Shown here: positions 1 through 6,892 of the stretch, piece by piece
Numbering within the stretch: position 1 is the stretch's first letter
Layout: each line of letters starts with the position of its first letter
Source: Bacteroidota bacterium
GTDB taxonomy: Bacteria; Bacteroidota; Bacteroidia; UKL13-3
Assembly: GCA_040388375.1 (NCBI GenBank)
Contig: JAZKBU010000009.1
Span: 62,001-126,000 of the forward strand
Reading direction: 5' to 3'
Length of the DNA: 64,000 bases
Translations under genes and position numbers: made by a program
The notes under the pieces: generated by a model
What the model saw: the letters and a program-made list of their open reading frames with translations, nothing else
Told to the model about the DNA's origin: nothing
Database searches by the model: none

Positions 1-248
1 AAGATGTATATGAATTAATTGCAGACAATACTTCCATCTCAATTAAAAAATCCAAGACTTTTGGCTGGCATGACATTGAAAAAATTGAAACCTTTAGCCG
101 CAGACCAATTGGACATCGAATGGCTAAAAAATACATTAAATTGGTTCTTAAAGACGGTGAAATAATAGTTTTGGACGCTTCTAATTATGATATTTGGTAC
201 GAAGACCTAAAAGAAGAACTTCTTTCACTAAGGAGAATGAACAACTAG
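1..248 (+). CDS. C-terminal end of an unrecognised protein (partial)
   Basis: An open frame enters from the left edge and ends at TAG 246-248, giving about 81 residues without the start. The fragment reads as alternating beta strands (a KTFGWHDIEKIE segment and a KYIKLVLKDGEIIVL segment) followed by a charged helix ending in RRMNN. This resembles the end of a small PH-like or bacterial membrane-associated domain, but I do not recognise the family. The stop codon runs straight into GCATAAC (249-255), similar to the start of the palindrome that covers the stop of the DUF262 gene further on. Confidence 0.6.
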   Translation, partial: DVYELIADNTSISIKKSKTFGWHDIEKIETFSRRPIGHRMAKKYIKLVLKDGEIIVLDASNYDIWYEDLKEELLSLRRMNN

Positions 249-325
249 GCATAACACGCGTCTGCCGCAAGTATCGCCAACTTATTGTAACCCCAAAACC
301 ATAAATTAAAAGCCCGTTTTACAAC

Positions 326-355
326 TTGTATACGTAAATAAATAAAATACTTTTG
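326..355 (+). promoter_or_regulatory. Bacteroidota-type promoter for the FRG/DUF262 operon
   Basis: TTG at 326-328 is followed after exactly 19 bases by TACTTTTG at 348-355, an exact match to the -33 TTG / -7 TAnnTTTG consensus of Bacteroidota. The FRG start codon lies 20 bases downstream, so the leader would be very short. The match is read from the sequence; activity is inferred. Confidence 0.7.
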
Positions 356-375
356 TGATATAAAGCCTAACACCA

Positions 376-1158
376 ATGACAGAACCCATTAAGACAATAA
401 CACAATTCCTTGAAAATATCGAAGAATTGACAACTAAAAACGAAAAGCTTTGGTTTCGTGGTTTAGAGAGCAACAAGCATAAACTTTGTCCTTCTATTTT
501 TAGACCGCCTTTTTCTTCATCAAACGAAGAACAATTTTTAAACAAATTTAAGTCAAGAGCAATCCCTTTTATAGAATCAAACTATCAAAACTATGACTAT
601 TGGCATTGGTTGTTTTTGATGCAACATCATGGAGTACCAACAAGACTTTTGGACTGGTCTTCAAGTGCTATAACAGCTTTAGCATTTGCAGTTTTATATC
701 GTGATGGAAAATATAAAGATGATGATGCAGTAGTATGGTGTTTGAATCCAGTTATCTTAAACGATGAAAATCGTATCCGTATGAAATTGTCTCCAACAGA
801 AATCATACCTGATATTACTCTCAAAAAGGAATTAATGCCAACCTACAAATTCAATCCTACTGGAATTGTTAAATATCCAATTGCAATCACAGGACCATTA
901 AACAGTGCTAGAATTGTTGCACAAAAAGGAACATTTACATTATTTCCAGATACCACTGCTTTCAATCTTGAAGAAACAGATGACTCAAGTAGTTTTTTGA
1001 CAAAAATTACTATTTCTAAAGAAAGTGTAGAAAATATAAAAAGACAGCTTTCAACTTTGGGGGTTACTGAGAGTACAATTTTCCCAGAACTTCCTAGCCT
1101 TGGACTTGAAATTAAAAGAGAATTTATTGATTCATTAAATCCACTAACTAATGTTTAA
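376..1158 (+). CDS. FRG domain-containing protein
   Basis: A 260-residue protein with the hallmark FRG motif at residues 27-29 (in LWFRGLES) and the second conserved block QHHGVPTRLLDW at 83-94, followed by an S/A/T-rich helix. These define the FRG domain (Pfam family named for the motif), which fills most of the protein. There is no signal peptide or membrane segment, so it should be cytoplasmic. The family's biochemical activity is not settled; members often occur in accessory and defence-like loci. The start at 376 sits just after a consensus promoter. The gene overlaps the following DUF262 gene by 8 bases (1151-1158), implying translational coupling and joint function. The domain call is secure; a defence role is inference. 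Confidence 0.9.
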   Translation: MTEPIKTITQFLENIEELTTKNEKLWFRGLESNKHKLCPSIFRPPFSSSNEEQFLNKFKSRAIPFIESNYQNYDYWHWLFLMQHHGVPTRLLDWSSSAITALAFAVLYRDGKYKDDDAVVWCLNPVILNDENRIRMKLSPTEIIPDITLKKELMPTYKFNPTGIVKYPIAITGPLNSARIVAQKGTFTLFPDTTAFNLEETDDSSSFLTKITISKESVENIKRQLSTLGVTESTIFPELPSLGLEIKREFIDSLNPLTNV

Positions 1159-2269
1159 AATATACAAACTTGGGGAATTTGGAGATTTTAATATTGAAAC
1201 AATAATCTCCTTGCGTAATTCAATAGATTTTCACCCCGTCTATCAAAGATATGGTGGTATTTGGAGTAAAGAAAAAAAACAGCTTTTCATAGACACAATA
1301 CTCAATGATTATGATACCCCTAAATTTTATTTTAATTATTTTTCTGACTCATCAAACCCACTAAACTCCAGCAATAAAATATATGCTATAGTTGACGGAA
1401 AGCAGAGATTAGAGGCAATTTTTGACTTTTTAGCAGACAAGTTTCCTTTATCACAAGAATTTAGATTTTATGATAATGAAAACTTACAATTAAAGAATTT
1501 AAAATATTCTGAGATTGCCGAAAAACACCCTTTTATTTTATCTAAATTTTACAATTACAATTTAGACATTATCCTTATCGATACTGATGATGAAGACAAG
1601 CTAGAAGAATTGTTTTTAAGATTAAATGGTGGAGAAGCATTGACAAATGCGGAAAAAAGAAATGCAATCGGTGGAGAGTTTAATCGAAAAGTAAGAGAGA
1701 TTGTCGAAACTCATAACTTTTTTACAAATAAATTAAGATTCAACAACCCAAGATATCAGTATCAAGACCTGTTCATAAAACTTGCTTTGACCGAGCTTAA
1801 TGACGAGTTGGTATCATTCAAAAACAATATTCTTTACGATTTTATAAAAGATAATAAAAGTTTTGATTCAAATATTTCTAATGTTTTTACCAAAGTTGAA
1901 AACAATCTAAATGAATTCAAAGAATGTTTTAAAGACAAGGATCCGTTGTTATCATCGAAAGGTGTTTTACCAGTGTTCTATTTTTTCTATACACGACATC
2001 TCCCTGAAAATGAAATGTTCTACAGTTTTTTAATTGAGTTTGAAGAAATAAGAAAGGAGAATAGAAAAAAAGAAAGTTCCCAAGCCAATCCTGTTCTTGT
2101 TGAATATGATAGATTAAACCAGCAAGGAGTTCATTTAGAAAAATCATTAAGACTAAGATATAAAGTAATTGAAAAGACATTCAATCATTTTAAAAGGTTT
2201 GGCTCACTAGCGGATATTCAAATTGAAGAAGTGCCGAATTATGAAGACGATGAAAATATCAGCACATAA
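1151..2269 (+). CDS. DUF262 domain-containing protein (GmrS/ParB-like nucleotide-binding fold)
   Basis: A 372-residue protein with DUF262 signatures: HPVYQRYGGIW (residues 28-38), the catalytic-type DGKQR motif (82-86, the family's DGQQR) and LFLRLNGGEALTNAEKRNA near 153-171. DUF262 is the NTPase/ParB-like half of GmrSD-type modification-dependent restriction enzymes and of other defence proteins. The C-terminal part (about 220-372) is helical and lysine/glutamate rich. I see no DUF1524 HNH motif, so the usual nuclease half is absent and the partner is the overlapping FRG protein. The stop codon TAA is itself the outer arm of a palindrome (2267-2355). Family call firm; antiphage role inferred. 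Confidence 0.88.
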   Translation: MFKIYKLGEFGDFNIETIISLRNSIDFHPVYQRYGGIWSKEKKQLFIDTILNDYDTPKFYFNYFSDSSNPLNSSNKIYAIVDGKQRLEAIFDFLADKFPLSQEFRFYDNENLQLKNLKYSEIAEKHPFILSKFYNYNLDIILIDTDDEDKLEELFLRLNGGEALTNAEKRNAIGGEFNRKVREIVETHNFFTNKLRFNNPRYQYQDLFIKLALTELNDELVSFKNNILYDFIKDNKSFDSNISNVFTKVENNLNEFKECFKDKDPLLSSKGVLPVFYFFYTRHLPENEMFYSFLIEFEEIRKENRKKESSQANPVLVEYDRLNQQGVHLEKSLRLRYKVIEKTFNHFKRFGSLADIQIEEVPNYEDDENIST

Positions 2270-2355
2270 CAGCACCTACCAAAAAGGCGGGGTTTCGTTA
2301 TCCAAAGACAGTTTTGTGGTAAAAGTACCGCCCTTCGGGTAGCTGCAAACCGTTA
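2267..2355. other. attC-like imperfect palindrome over the DUF262 stop codon
   Basis: An 89-base element with nested complementary arms: TAAC 2267-2270 with GTTA 2352-2355, CTACC 2276-2280 with GGTAG 2338-2342, and GGCGG 2286-2290 with CCGCC 2328-2332, separated by unpaired bases and a 37-base loop. This layout (conserved outer TAAC/GTTA, interrupted arms, start inside the gene's stop codon) is that of an integron attC recombination site or a related Bacteroidota intergenic element. The flanking bases match the attC core consensus only partly, and no integrase gene is in the window. Confidence 0.5.
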
Positions 2356-2387
2356 CAAAAGAAATTTTATTTATAAACCATATCATA

Positions 2388-2699
2388 CTACAACTTGCCT
2401 ATCGGCTTTTGCTTCTTTAACTCTTCGTAAATCTGTTTAGCCAGTTGGTGCATGTTGTTATAATTATTTTTAAGGCTTATGTGTTTACTCTTGTTTAAAA
2501 GACCTACGTAATAGGTATGCACCTGTTCGTTTTGGGTTTGGTTGGTATAACCCATTAGGGTCATTACCTTATCGCCAATGTTGGTATAGTATTGGTCAGC
2601 GTCCAAGTCTAAACTCATTAATGCATTAACCAGTTTGGTATTAATTAAATCATCTAAAATAAGAGAGGTAATAAATTTGTGTTTGTTTTTAAGTTTCAT
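2388..2699 (-). CDS. Hypothetical protein, 103 residues
   Basis: A predicted soluble, mostly helical protein, rich in Lys, Asn and Leu, with no signal peptide and no motif I recognise. It is transcribed away from the XRE-type regulator gene at 2894. The shared 194-base region between them carries four phased direct repeats, which suggests that regulator controls this gene. I cannot assign a function. The start at 2699 is the first Met in an uninterrupted frame, and the codon use resembles the neighbouring genes. Confidence 0.55.
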   Translation of the reverse strand: MKLKNKHKFITSLILDDLINTKLVNALMSLDLDADQYYTNIGDKVMTLMGYTNQTQNEQVHTYYVGLLNKSKHISLKNNYNNMHQLAKQIYEELKKQKPIGKL

Positions 2700-2764
2700 G
2701 GTAAGCAGGGGTTTATAACGAAACGATGCGTTTTTTTTATTTTATAAGTGCAATTGTTTGTTTA

Positions 2765-2851
2765 GATTTTCTATACTAAAGTTTGATTTTCTAAACAAAA
2801 ATATAATTATTCTACACAAATCATATAATTTAATACAGATTTTCTAAACAA
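2765..2851. repeat. Four phased direct repeats, putative operator array
   Basis: GATTTTCTAAACAA occurs exactly at 2785-2798 and 2838-2851. A close variant, GATTTTCTATACTA, is at 2765-2778, and a weaker one, ending in TTCTACACAAA, is at about 2810-2820. The shared TCT cores are at 2770, 2790, 2811 and 2843, that is 20, 21 and 32 bases apart, close to two, two and three DNA turns. They lie between divergent genes, one of which encodes a small HTH protein. The repeats are direct observation; an operator role is inferred. Confidence 0.55.
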
Positions 2852-2893
2852 TTGTCGTAAATAACTAAATTTCAGTCCTGAAAATCAGAACCA

Positions 2894-3109
2894 ATGACCG
2901 AATTAGGATTATTTTTAGCCAAAAAATCAGCGAGTAAGGCTGAAATTTCAAAGAAGACTGGAATTAGTAAATCTCGTATTAGCGAGCTTACCTTAAATAC
3001 TGCATCTCATTTAAGAGCAAAGGAACTTTACATGATTGCTTTGGCTATAGACACAGACCCTTGTGAATTGCTGAACTTCATCTGTAAGGATTTAAAATTA
3101 GATAAATAA
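2894..3109 (+). CDS. Small XRE/Cro-type helix-turn-helix regulator
   Basis: A 71-residue protein made almost entirely of one Cro/C1-type HTH. The segment SKAEISKKTGISKSRISEL (about residues 14-32) is the helix-turn-helix, followed by two further helices typical of the fold. It probably binds DNA as a dimer. The gene is divergent from the 103-residue hypothetical gene, and the phased repeats just upstream are candidate binding sites, so autoregulation is plausible. The ATG follows the last repeat copy by 42 bases. A strong terminator lies 32 bases after the stop. The target genes are unproven. Confidence 0.8.
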   Translation: MTELGLFLAKKSASKAEISKKTGISKSRISELTLNTASHLRAKELYMIALAIDTDPCELLNFICKDLKLDK

Positions 3110-3141
3110 TGTGAAGAAGGAATTTAGCTATTACTAAACAA

Positions 3142-3173
3142 AAAAGCCCTTGTACTTTCGTACAAGGGCTTTT
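3142..3173. terminator. Bidirectional intrinsic terminator
   Basis: A perfect 14-base-pair stem (AAAAGCCCTTGTAC with GTACAAGGGCTTTT) around a TTTC loop, with A and T tracts on either side. It sits between the convergent XRE gene (ends 3109) and the 234-residue gene (ends 3198) and can serve both. Confidence 0.85.
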
Positions 3174-3197
3174 ATTGTTTTAAAGATTGCTTACGGG

Positions 3198-3902
3198 TTA
3201 AACAATAGGAGCTGTAGGCTCATCCGGAGGGGTTGGGTTGTCGTTATCAACCAGCAACAAACCAAAGTTAAAGTAACTGTTAAAAGCTGCTTCGTTACCA
3301 ATAGTACGGGCAGCTATAAGCAGTACACAAGTGGTTAAATGCTCGGTTAATGCTTTTCTGTTTTTTTGCATTTCCGTTTGCGATGATTTTTTGCTGGATT
3401 TGGATGATACCTGTGTTTCCCTCGCATCCACATAAGCAGTTTGTAAAGTAGTGAGGTTGCGTACAAAATCGGCTGATAATTGAGCTGTGTATTTAGCAGC
3501 AGTAGCACTGTACCTATACAGCAATACTTTTATGCCCTCAACCGTAGCACCATAATACTCCCTAAGCCCCTGTGGGTAAAACTCGGTATAAATAGGTGTG
3601 TTTTTGCCAAATTTGGCTTTAATGGCGCCTTCTTCGCGGCCAATAAATTCTAAAATGGCATCGTAAGCATCTTGTCGGCTAATGGTGCCACCCTTTTGTA
3701 CGGCACTGCTCATAGCCAGCGTACCATAGGTGTTTACAAAATCCTGGTGCAAAGTAACCAGCAGCGTTTTGTCGGCTGTGGGCAGTACGGAGTTTTGCAT
3801 GGTAGTTAATCTGCTAATTAAATCGGTAGCAAATAAATTCAGTTCGTTTCGGCTAAAGGTTTGACTGCCGAACAAGTTTTTGGTTAGTTTTAAGTAATTC
3901 AT
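3198..3902 (-). CDS. Hypothetical protein, 234 residues
   Basis: A predicted cytoplasmic, alanine/threonine-rich, mainly helical protein. It has a low-complexity serine/lysine linker (SSKSSKKSSQTEMQKNRK) near residues 167-184 and a proline-rich C-terminal tail (NPTPPDEPTAPIV). There is no signal peptide or transmembrane segment, and I do not recognise the family. It ends at a shared terminator with the XRE gene. About 100 bases upstream of its start begins the 42-bp tandem repeat array (3999-4285), which therefore occupies its promoter region or the trailer of the metal-transporter gene. Confidence 0.65.
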   Translation of the reverse strand: MNYLKLTKNLFGSQTFSRNELNLFATDLISRLTTMQNSVLPTADKTLLVTLHQDFVNTYGTLAMSSAVQKGGTISRQDAYDAILEFIGREEGAIKAKFGKNTPIYTEFYPQGLREYYGATVEGIKVLLYRYSATAAKYTAQLSADFVRNLTTLQTAYVDARETQVSSKSSKKSSQTEMQKNRKALTEHLTTCVLLIAARTIGNEAAFNSYFNFGLLLVDNDNPTPPDEPTAPIV

Positions 3903-3998
3903 ATGGGGTATGTGAATGTTTCAACAGTGAAATAAAATAATTTATTTTTAAATGTCAAGTTAATGTAGATGAAAAATAAATAATTTTTACTGCCCCTT

Positions 3999-4285
3999 AA
4001 AAACTACATGTATAGGTAAAACATGTTTTTAGTACATGTTAAAAACTGAATGTATATGAAAAACATGTTTTTGATACATGTTAGAAACTGAATGTATAGC
4101 TAAAACATGTTTTTAGTACATGTTAGAAACTGAACATATAGGTAAAATATGTTTTTGGTACATGTTAAAAACTGAACATATAGGTAAAACATGTTTTTAG
4201 TACATGTTAGAAACTGAACATATAGGTAAAACATGTTTTTGGTACATGTTAAAAACTGAATGTATATGTAAAATATGTTTGGGGC
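3999..4285. repeat. 42-bp tandem repeat (minisatellite), six full copies plus a partial seventh
   Basis: Copies start at 3999, 4041, 4083, 4125, 4167 and 4209, each exactly 42 bases, with a decayed copy from 4251. Each unit contains (A/G)AAACTGAA, an ATA-rich centre and two ACATGT (or ATATGT) palindromes about 13 bases apart, which can form a hairpin. Variant bases (AGT versus GGT/GAT, AAAAACT versus AGAAACT) partly alternate, suggesting past duplication of an 84-base pair. Stops occur in the frames I read on both strands, so it is non-coding. It fills most of the gene-free stretch 3903-4306; nothing else is seen there. Confidence 0.9.
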
Positions 4286-4306
4286 AATAATGCTTTTACC
4301 CGTTTG

Positions 4307-5101
4307 CTATTTTGCTAGTTTTAGTATTTTAAATGCCCCTAGCCCAACAATAAAAAACACAATTGTTCCAACTATAAGGTCCGGATATTTTGAATTGGTG
4401 AGGTAAACAAGTACACCCGCTATAATAACACCTATGTTTACTATTACATCGTTTGATGTAAAAATCATGCTTGCCTGCATATGTGCTTCTTTGCTTTTAC
4501 TTTTTTGTAACAAATACAAGCAAGCCGCATTGCCAATTAAAGCCAGTATTGAAATAATTATCATTGTTTCAAATGTGGGCACATTTTCAAACCCGGTAAA
4601 GCGCCTTATAACTTCTACAAAGCCAAAAACAGCAAGAATTAGCTGGAAGTAACCACTGGCCTTTGCTATATTCTTTTTTCTTGCCAATGCACCCCCAACC
4701 GCAAAAAGCGCAAGCCCGTAAACAATGCTATCCGCAAACATATCCAAGCTATCAGCCACAAGCCCCATTGAGTTTGAAATAAAGCCGGTTAATAATTCCA
4801 GTACAAAAAAGAAAAAATTAATGGCTAAAACCTGCCACAAAAGTTTGCGTTCCTGTTTGTGATTGTCTGTAAACGTGTAGTTATCTGCCAAAACACTATC
4901 AATAAGTGAAGTGTCAAACTTTAAATTGTCAAGCCGTTGAAATATCTGATCATAATTGTCTAAGTGAAAAACCGTCAATTGCCTGTTGGCAATATCAAAA
5001 TCCAGCGATTTTATATTTGACAAATCGCCCAATTTCATCCGTATCATTTGCTCTTCCGAGGGGCAATCCATTTTTGATATTCTAAAGGTTGTTTTTTGCA
5101 T
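4307..5101 (-). CDS. Cation diffusion facilitator-type transporter with N-terminal HMA-like domain
   Basis: A 264-residue protein in two parts. Residues 1-75 form a heavy-metal-associated-like domain with one cysteine (KMDCPSEEQ, C13) in place of the usual CxxC. From about residue 85 there are five to six membrane helices of the CDF fold. Helix 2 carries ADSLDMFADS, giving a DxxxD pair where many CDF zinc exporters have HxxxD, and helix 5 carries SNDVIVNIG. It probably moves a divalent metal out of the cytoplasm, but the residue pattern makes zinc uncertain. The usual CDF C-terminal cytoplasmic domain is missing; the N-terminal HMA-like domain may substitute. It is transcribed alone, away from the SDR gene. 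Confidence 0.8.
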   Translation of the reverse strand: MQKTTFRISKMDCPSEEQMIRMKLGDLSNIKSLDFDIANRQLTVFHLDNYDQIFQRLDNLKFDTSLIDSVLADNYTFTDNHKQERKLLWQVLAINFFFFVLELLTGFISNSMGLVADSLDMFADSIVYGLALFAVGGALARKKNIAKASGYFQLILAVFGFVEVIRRFTGFENVPTFETMIIISILALIGNAACLYLLQKSKSKEAHMQASMIFTSNDVIVNIGVIIAGVLVYLTNSKYPDLIVGTIVFFIVGLGAFKILKLAK

Positions 5102-5260
5102 TATTTGTTCTTATTGGTTACAATTCCTTTACTCATTCATAAAATAAGGCAGGGAAGTTAGTAAATAGCTGTTGTTACCCAAACAATAGATAACCATTTA
5201 TAAGTCGGCACATTTTTTCTATTATTGAAAAATAATAATTTATTAAATAACAGGCATAAC

Positions 5261-5956
5261 ATGGAAAATAAAACGGTAATTATTACAGGTGTTTCGGGCA
5301 ATTTAGGGCAAGCCGTGCTTCAATTGTTTTTAGCAAAAAACTATACGGTTATTGGCACTGTTAACCACCATGACACCACTGCTGCTGCAACAGAAAACCC
5401 CAGGCTGGAGAAAGTTGCTGTAGATTTAACAAACGCTGCGGATACCGAAAAGTTTATGCAACAGGTTATTGCAAAGCACAAAACCATTGATGCCGTAATA
5501 CTAACAGTAGGTGGGTTTGCTATGGGCAACGTGGCACAAACCCAAACCGCTGATGTATACCAGCAATACAAACTTAATTTTGAAACGGCTTATAATGTGG
5601 CTCGCCCTGCTTTTGAACAAATGATGAAACAACAACAAGGGCGCATTTTTATGGTTGGTTCAAAACCCGGCTTAGATGCCAGTAAAGGAAAAGGCATGGT
5701 GGCTTATAGTTTAAGTAAATCGCTTATTTTTAAACTGGCCGAAATATTAAACCACGAAGCAAAAGGGCACAATGTGGTAACGAGTGTAATTGTACCAAGT
5801 ACTATTGATACACCACAAAACCGCAAAGCAATGCCCGATAGTAATTTTGATGCTTGGGTAAAACCGGAAGCCATTGCCCAAACCATTTATTTTTATTGTA
5901 GCCCTGAAGCAGCAGCTTTAAGAGAGCCCGTAATAAAACTATATAACAACAGCTAA
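5261..5956 (+). CDS. Short-chain dehydrogenase/reductase (SDR) family oxidoreductase
   Basis: A classical SDR of 231 residues from the ATG at 5261. A longer frame reaches back to a TTG at 5225, but the family begins at MENKTVIITG. The cofactor-binding TGVSGNLG lies at residues 9-16, VGG at 83-85, catalytic Ser near 134 and YSLSK at 149-153 (Tyr149, Lys153). It should reduce or oxidise a carbonyl/alcohol substrate with NAD(P) in the cytoplasm; the substrate cannot be told. The C-terminal part has the usual IVPSTIDTP segment. Single-gene unit with no clear terminator. Confidence 0.9.
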   Translation: MENKTVIITGVSGNLGQAVLQLFLAKNYTVIGTVNHHDTTAAATENPRLEKVAVDLTNAADTEKFMQQVIAKHKTIDAVILTVGGFAMGNVAQTQTADVYQQYKLNFETAYNVARPAFEQMMKQQQGRIFMVGSKPGLDASKGKGMVAYSLSKSLIFKLAEILNHEAKGHNVVTSVIVPSTIDTPQNRKAMPDSNFDAWVKPEAIAQTIYFYCSPEAAALREPVIKLYNNS

Positions 5957-6232
5957 GCATAAACAGGCAACTACGGGTATTTTCTTCCACTGAATTATAG
6001 GTTCTCTTTCCGTTTTCCTCATTCTCTTATTTTACTTCGGTTTTGGTAAAGCTGTACTAAATTTTAACCTAAAAATTAAAATCCATTTGGAACTTAAATT
6101 TCTTTTTAGATATTTGCCATTATTTATAATCAATCTAAATAAAACTATTAGTGATTATATATGAGCGAAATAAAAATTTTATTATAGCCATATATACTAC
6201 CGGGAACCAATCATTAACGCATTAATTAAATT

Positions 6233-6418
6233 ATGAAATTTGCACTTGAAATATTAAAGAAACACAAAGAAGTGTGCGAAATTAATTTAAATGGCTTGCC
6301 CGGCATGATTGCAAAACCACACCTACAACAAAACTACCAACAAAACCTACGCGATTTAAAATCGGCAATTAAACTACTTGAAACCACCGAAAAAATAAGG
6401 CAAAAAGGAAGTTTATAA
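6233..6418 (+). CDS. Small hypothetical protein, 61 residues
   Basis: A short, basic, helical polypeptide (MKFALEILKKHKEVCEI at the N-terminus, then a second helix ending LLETTEKIRQKGSL). There is no signal peptide or known motif. The preceding 276 bases (5957-6232) contain no gene that I can see, only AT-rich sequence. It is followed 81 bases later by another small gene on the same strand. The frame is clean and starts with a good ATG, but I cannot exclude a chance ORF. Confidence 0.5.
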   Translation: MKFALEILKKHKEVCEINLNGLPGMIAKPHLQQNYQQNLRDLKSAIKLLETTEKIRQKGSL

Positions 6419-6499
6419 ATCCATAAAATAAAGTACCCCATACTCATTTATAAATACCCAATTTTCTATATTGCACTAAGCAAAAACCAATTTATTTAT

Positions 6500-6796
6500 A
6501 TGGAAAGTTACGAAACACTTAGCGAAGCTATAAACAGTTTAAAGCAACAAGGCTATACCGAAGATTTTAACTTACAACAAAGTTGTATTGAATGCAGAAA
6601 TGGCGAATACCAGCTATTTCACGATGAGTTCCATATAGATAAAACGTTCCGATTTGAAGACAATACCGACCCCGCAGACCAGAGTATTTTATATGCCATA
6701 TCATCAGAAAAATATCATTTAAAAGGCGTTTTGGTAAATGGATATGGTATTTACTCCGATAGCATTACCAACGAAATGGCCGACAAATTAAAATAG
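6500..6796 (+). CDS. Conserved small protein of the family often labelled phosphoribosylpyrophosphate synthetase
   Basis: A 98-residue protein with the layout of a small family widespread in Bacteroidota: YETLSEAINSLKQQGYTEDF at the start, a C-x-C-like CIEC pair, EFHIDKTFRFE, DQSILYAISS, KGVLVNGYGIYSD and a closing helix. Databases often name this family phosphoribosylpyrophosphate synthetase, but the protein is a third of the size of Prs and lacks its PRPP-binding loop, so that name should not be trusted. It is cytoplasmic, of unknown function, and ends shortly before a bidirectional terminator. Confidence 0.75.
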   Translation: MESYETLSEAINSLKQQGYTEDFNLQQSCIECRNGEYQLFHDEFHIDKTFRFEDNTDPADQSILYAISSEKYHLKGVLVNGYGIYSDSITNEMADKLK

Positions 6797-6823
6797 TTAC
6801 TACAAACAAATACTAATAGCATA

Positions 6824-6858
6824 AAAAAGGCTTGGTTGTTCATTCACCAAGCCTTTTT
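6824..6858. terminator. Bidirectional intrinsic terminator
   Basis: A 12-base-pair stem (AAAAAGGCTTGG with CCAAGCCTTTTT) around an 11-base loop, flanked by A and T runs, between a plus-strand gene ending at 6796 and a minus-strand gene ending at 6893. Confidence 0.85.
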
Positions 6859-6892
6859 ATTTTACAAAACTATATGCGCTTCAACGCTTCAT

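Noticed and set aside
1151-2269. Full GmrSD enzyme (DUF262 plus DUF1524)
   Set aside because: The C-terminal part lacks an HNH-type motif, so the nuclease half was not annotated.
3999-4285. CRISPR array
   Set aside because: The units are contiguous 42-base tandem repeats with no variable spacers between them, and no cas genes are present.
1-4300. Integron integrase or transposase that would explain the cassette-like region
   Set aside because: No tyrosine or serine recombinase or transposase frame is present in this part of the window, so mobility stays inferred from the palindrome alone.
5225-5260. Extended N-terminus of the SDR gene
   Set aside because: The upstream start is a TTG and adds 12 low-complexity Asn-rich residues outside the family's usual start at MENKTVIITG.
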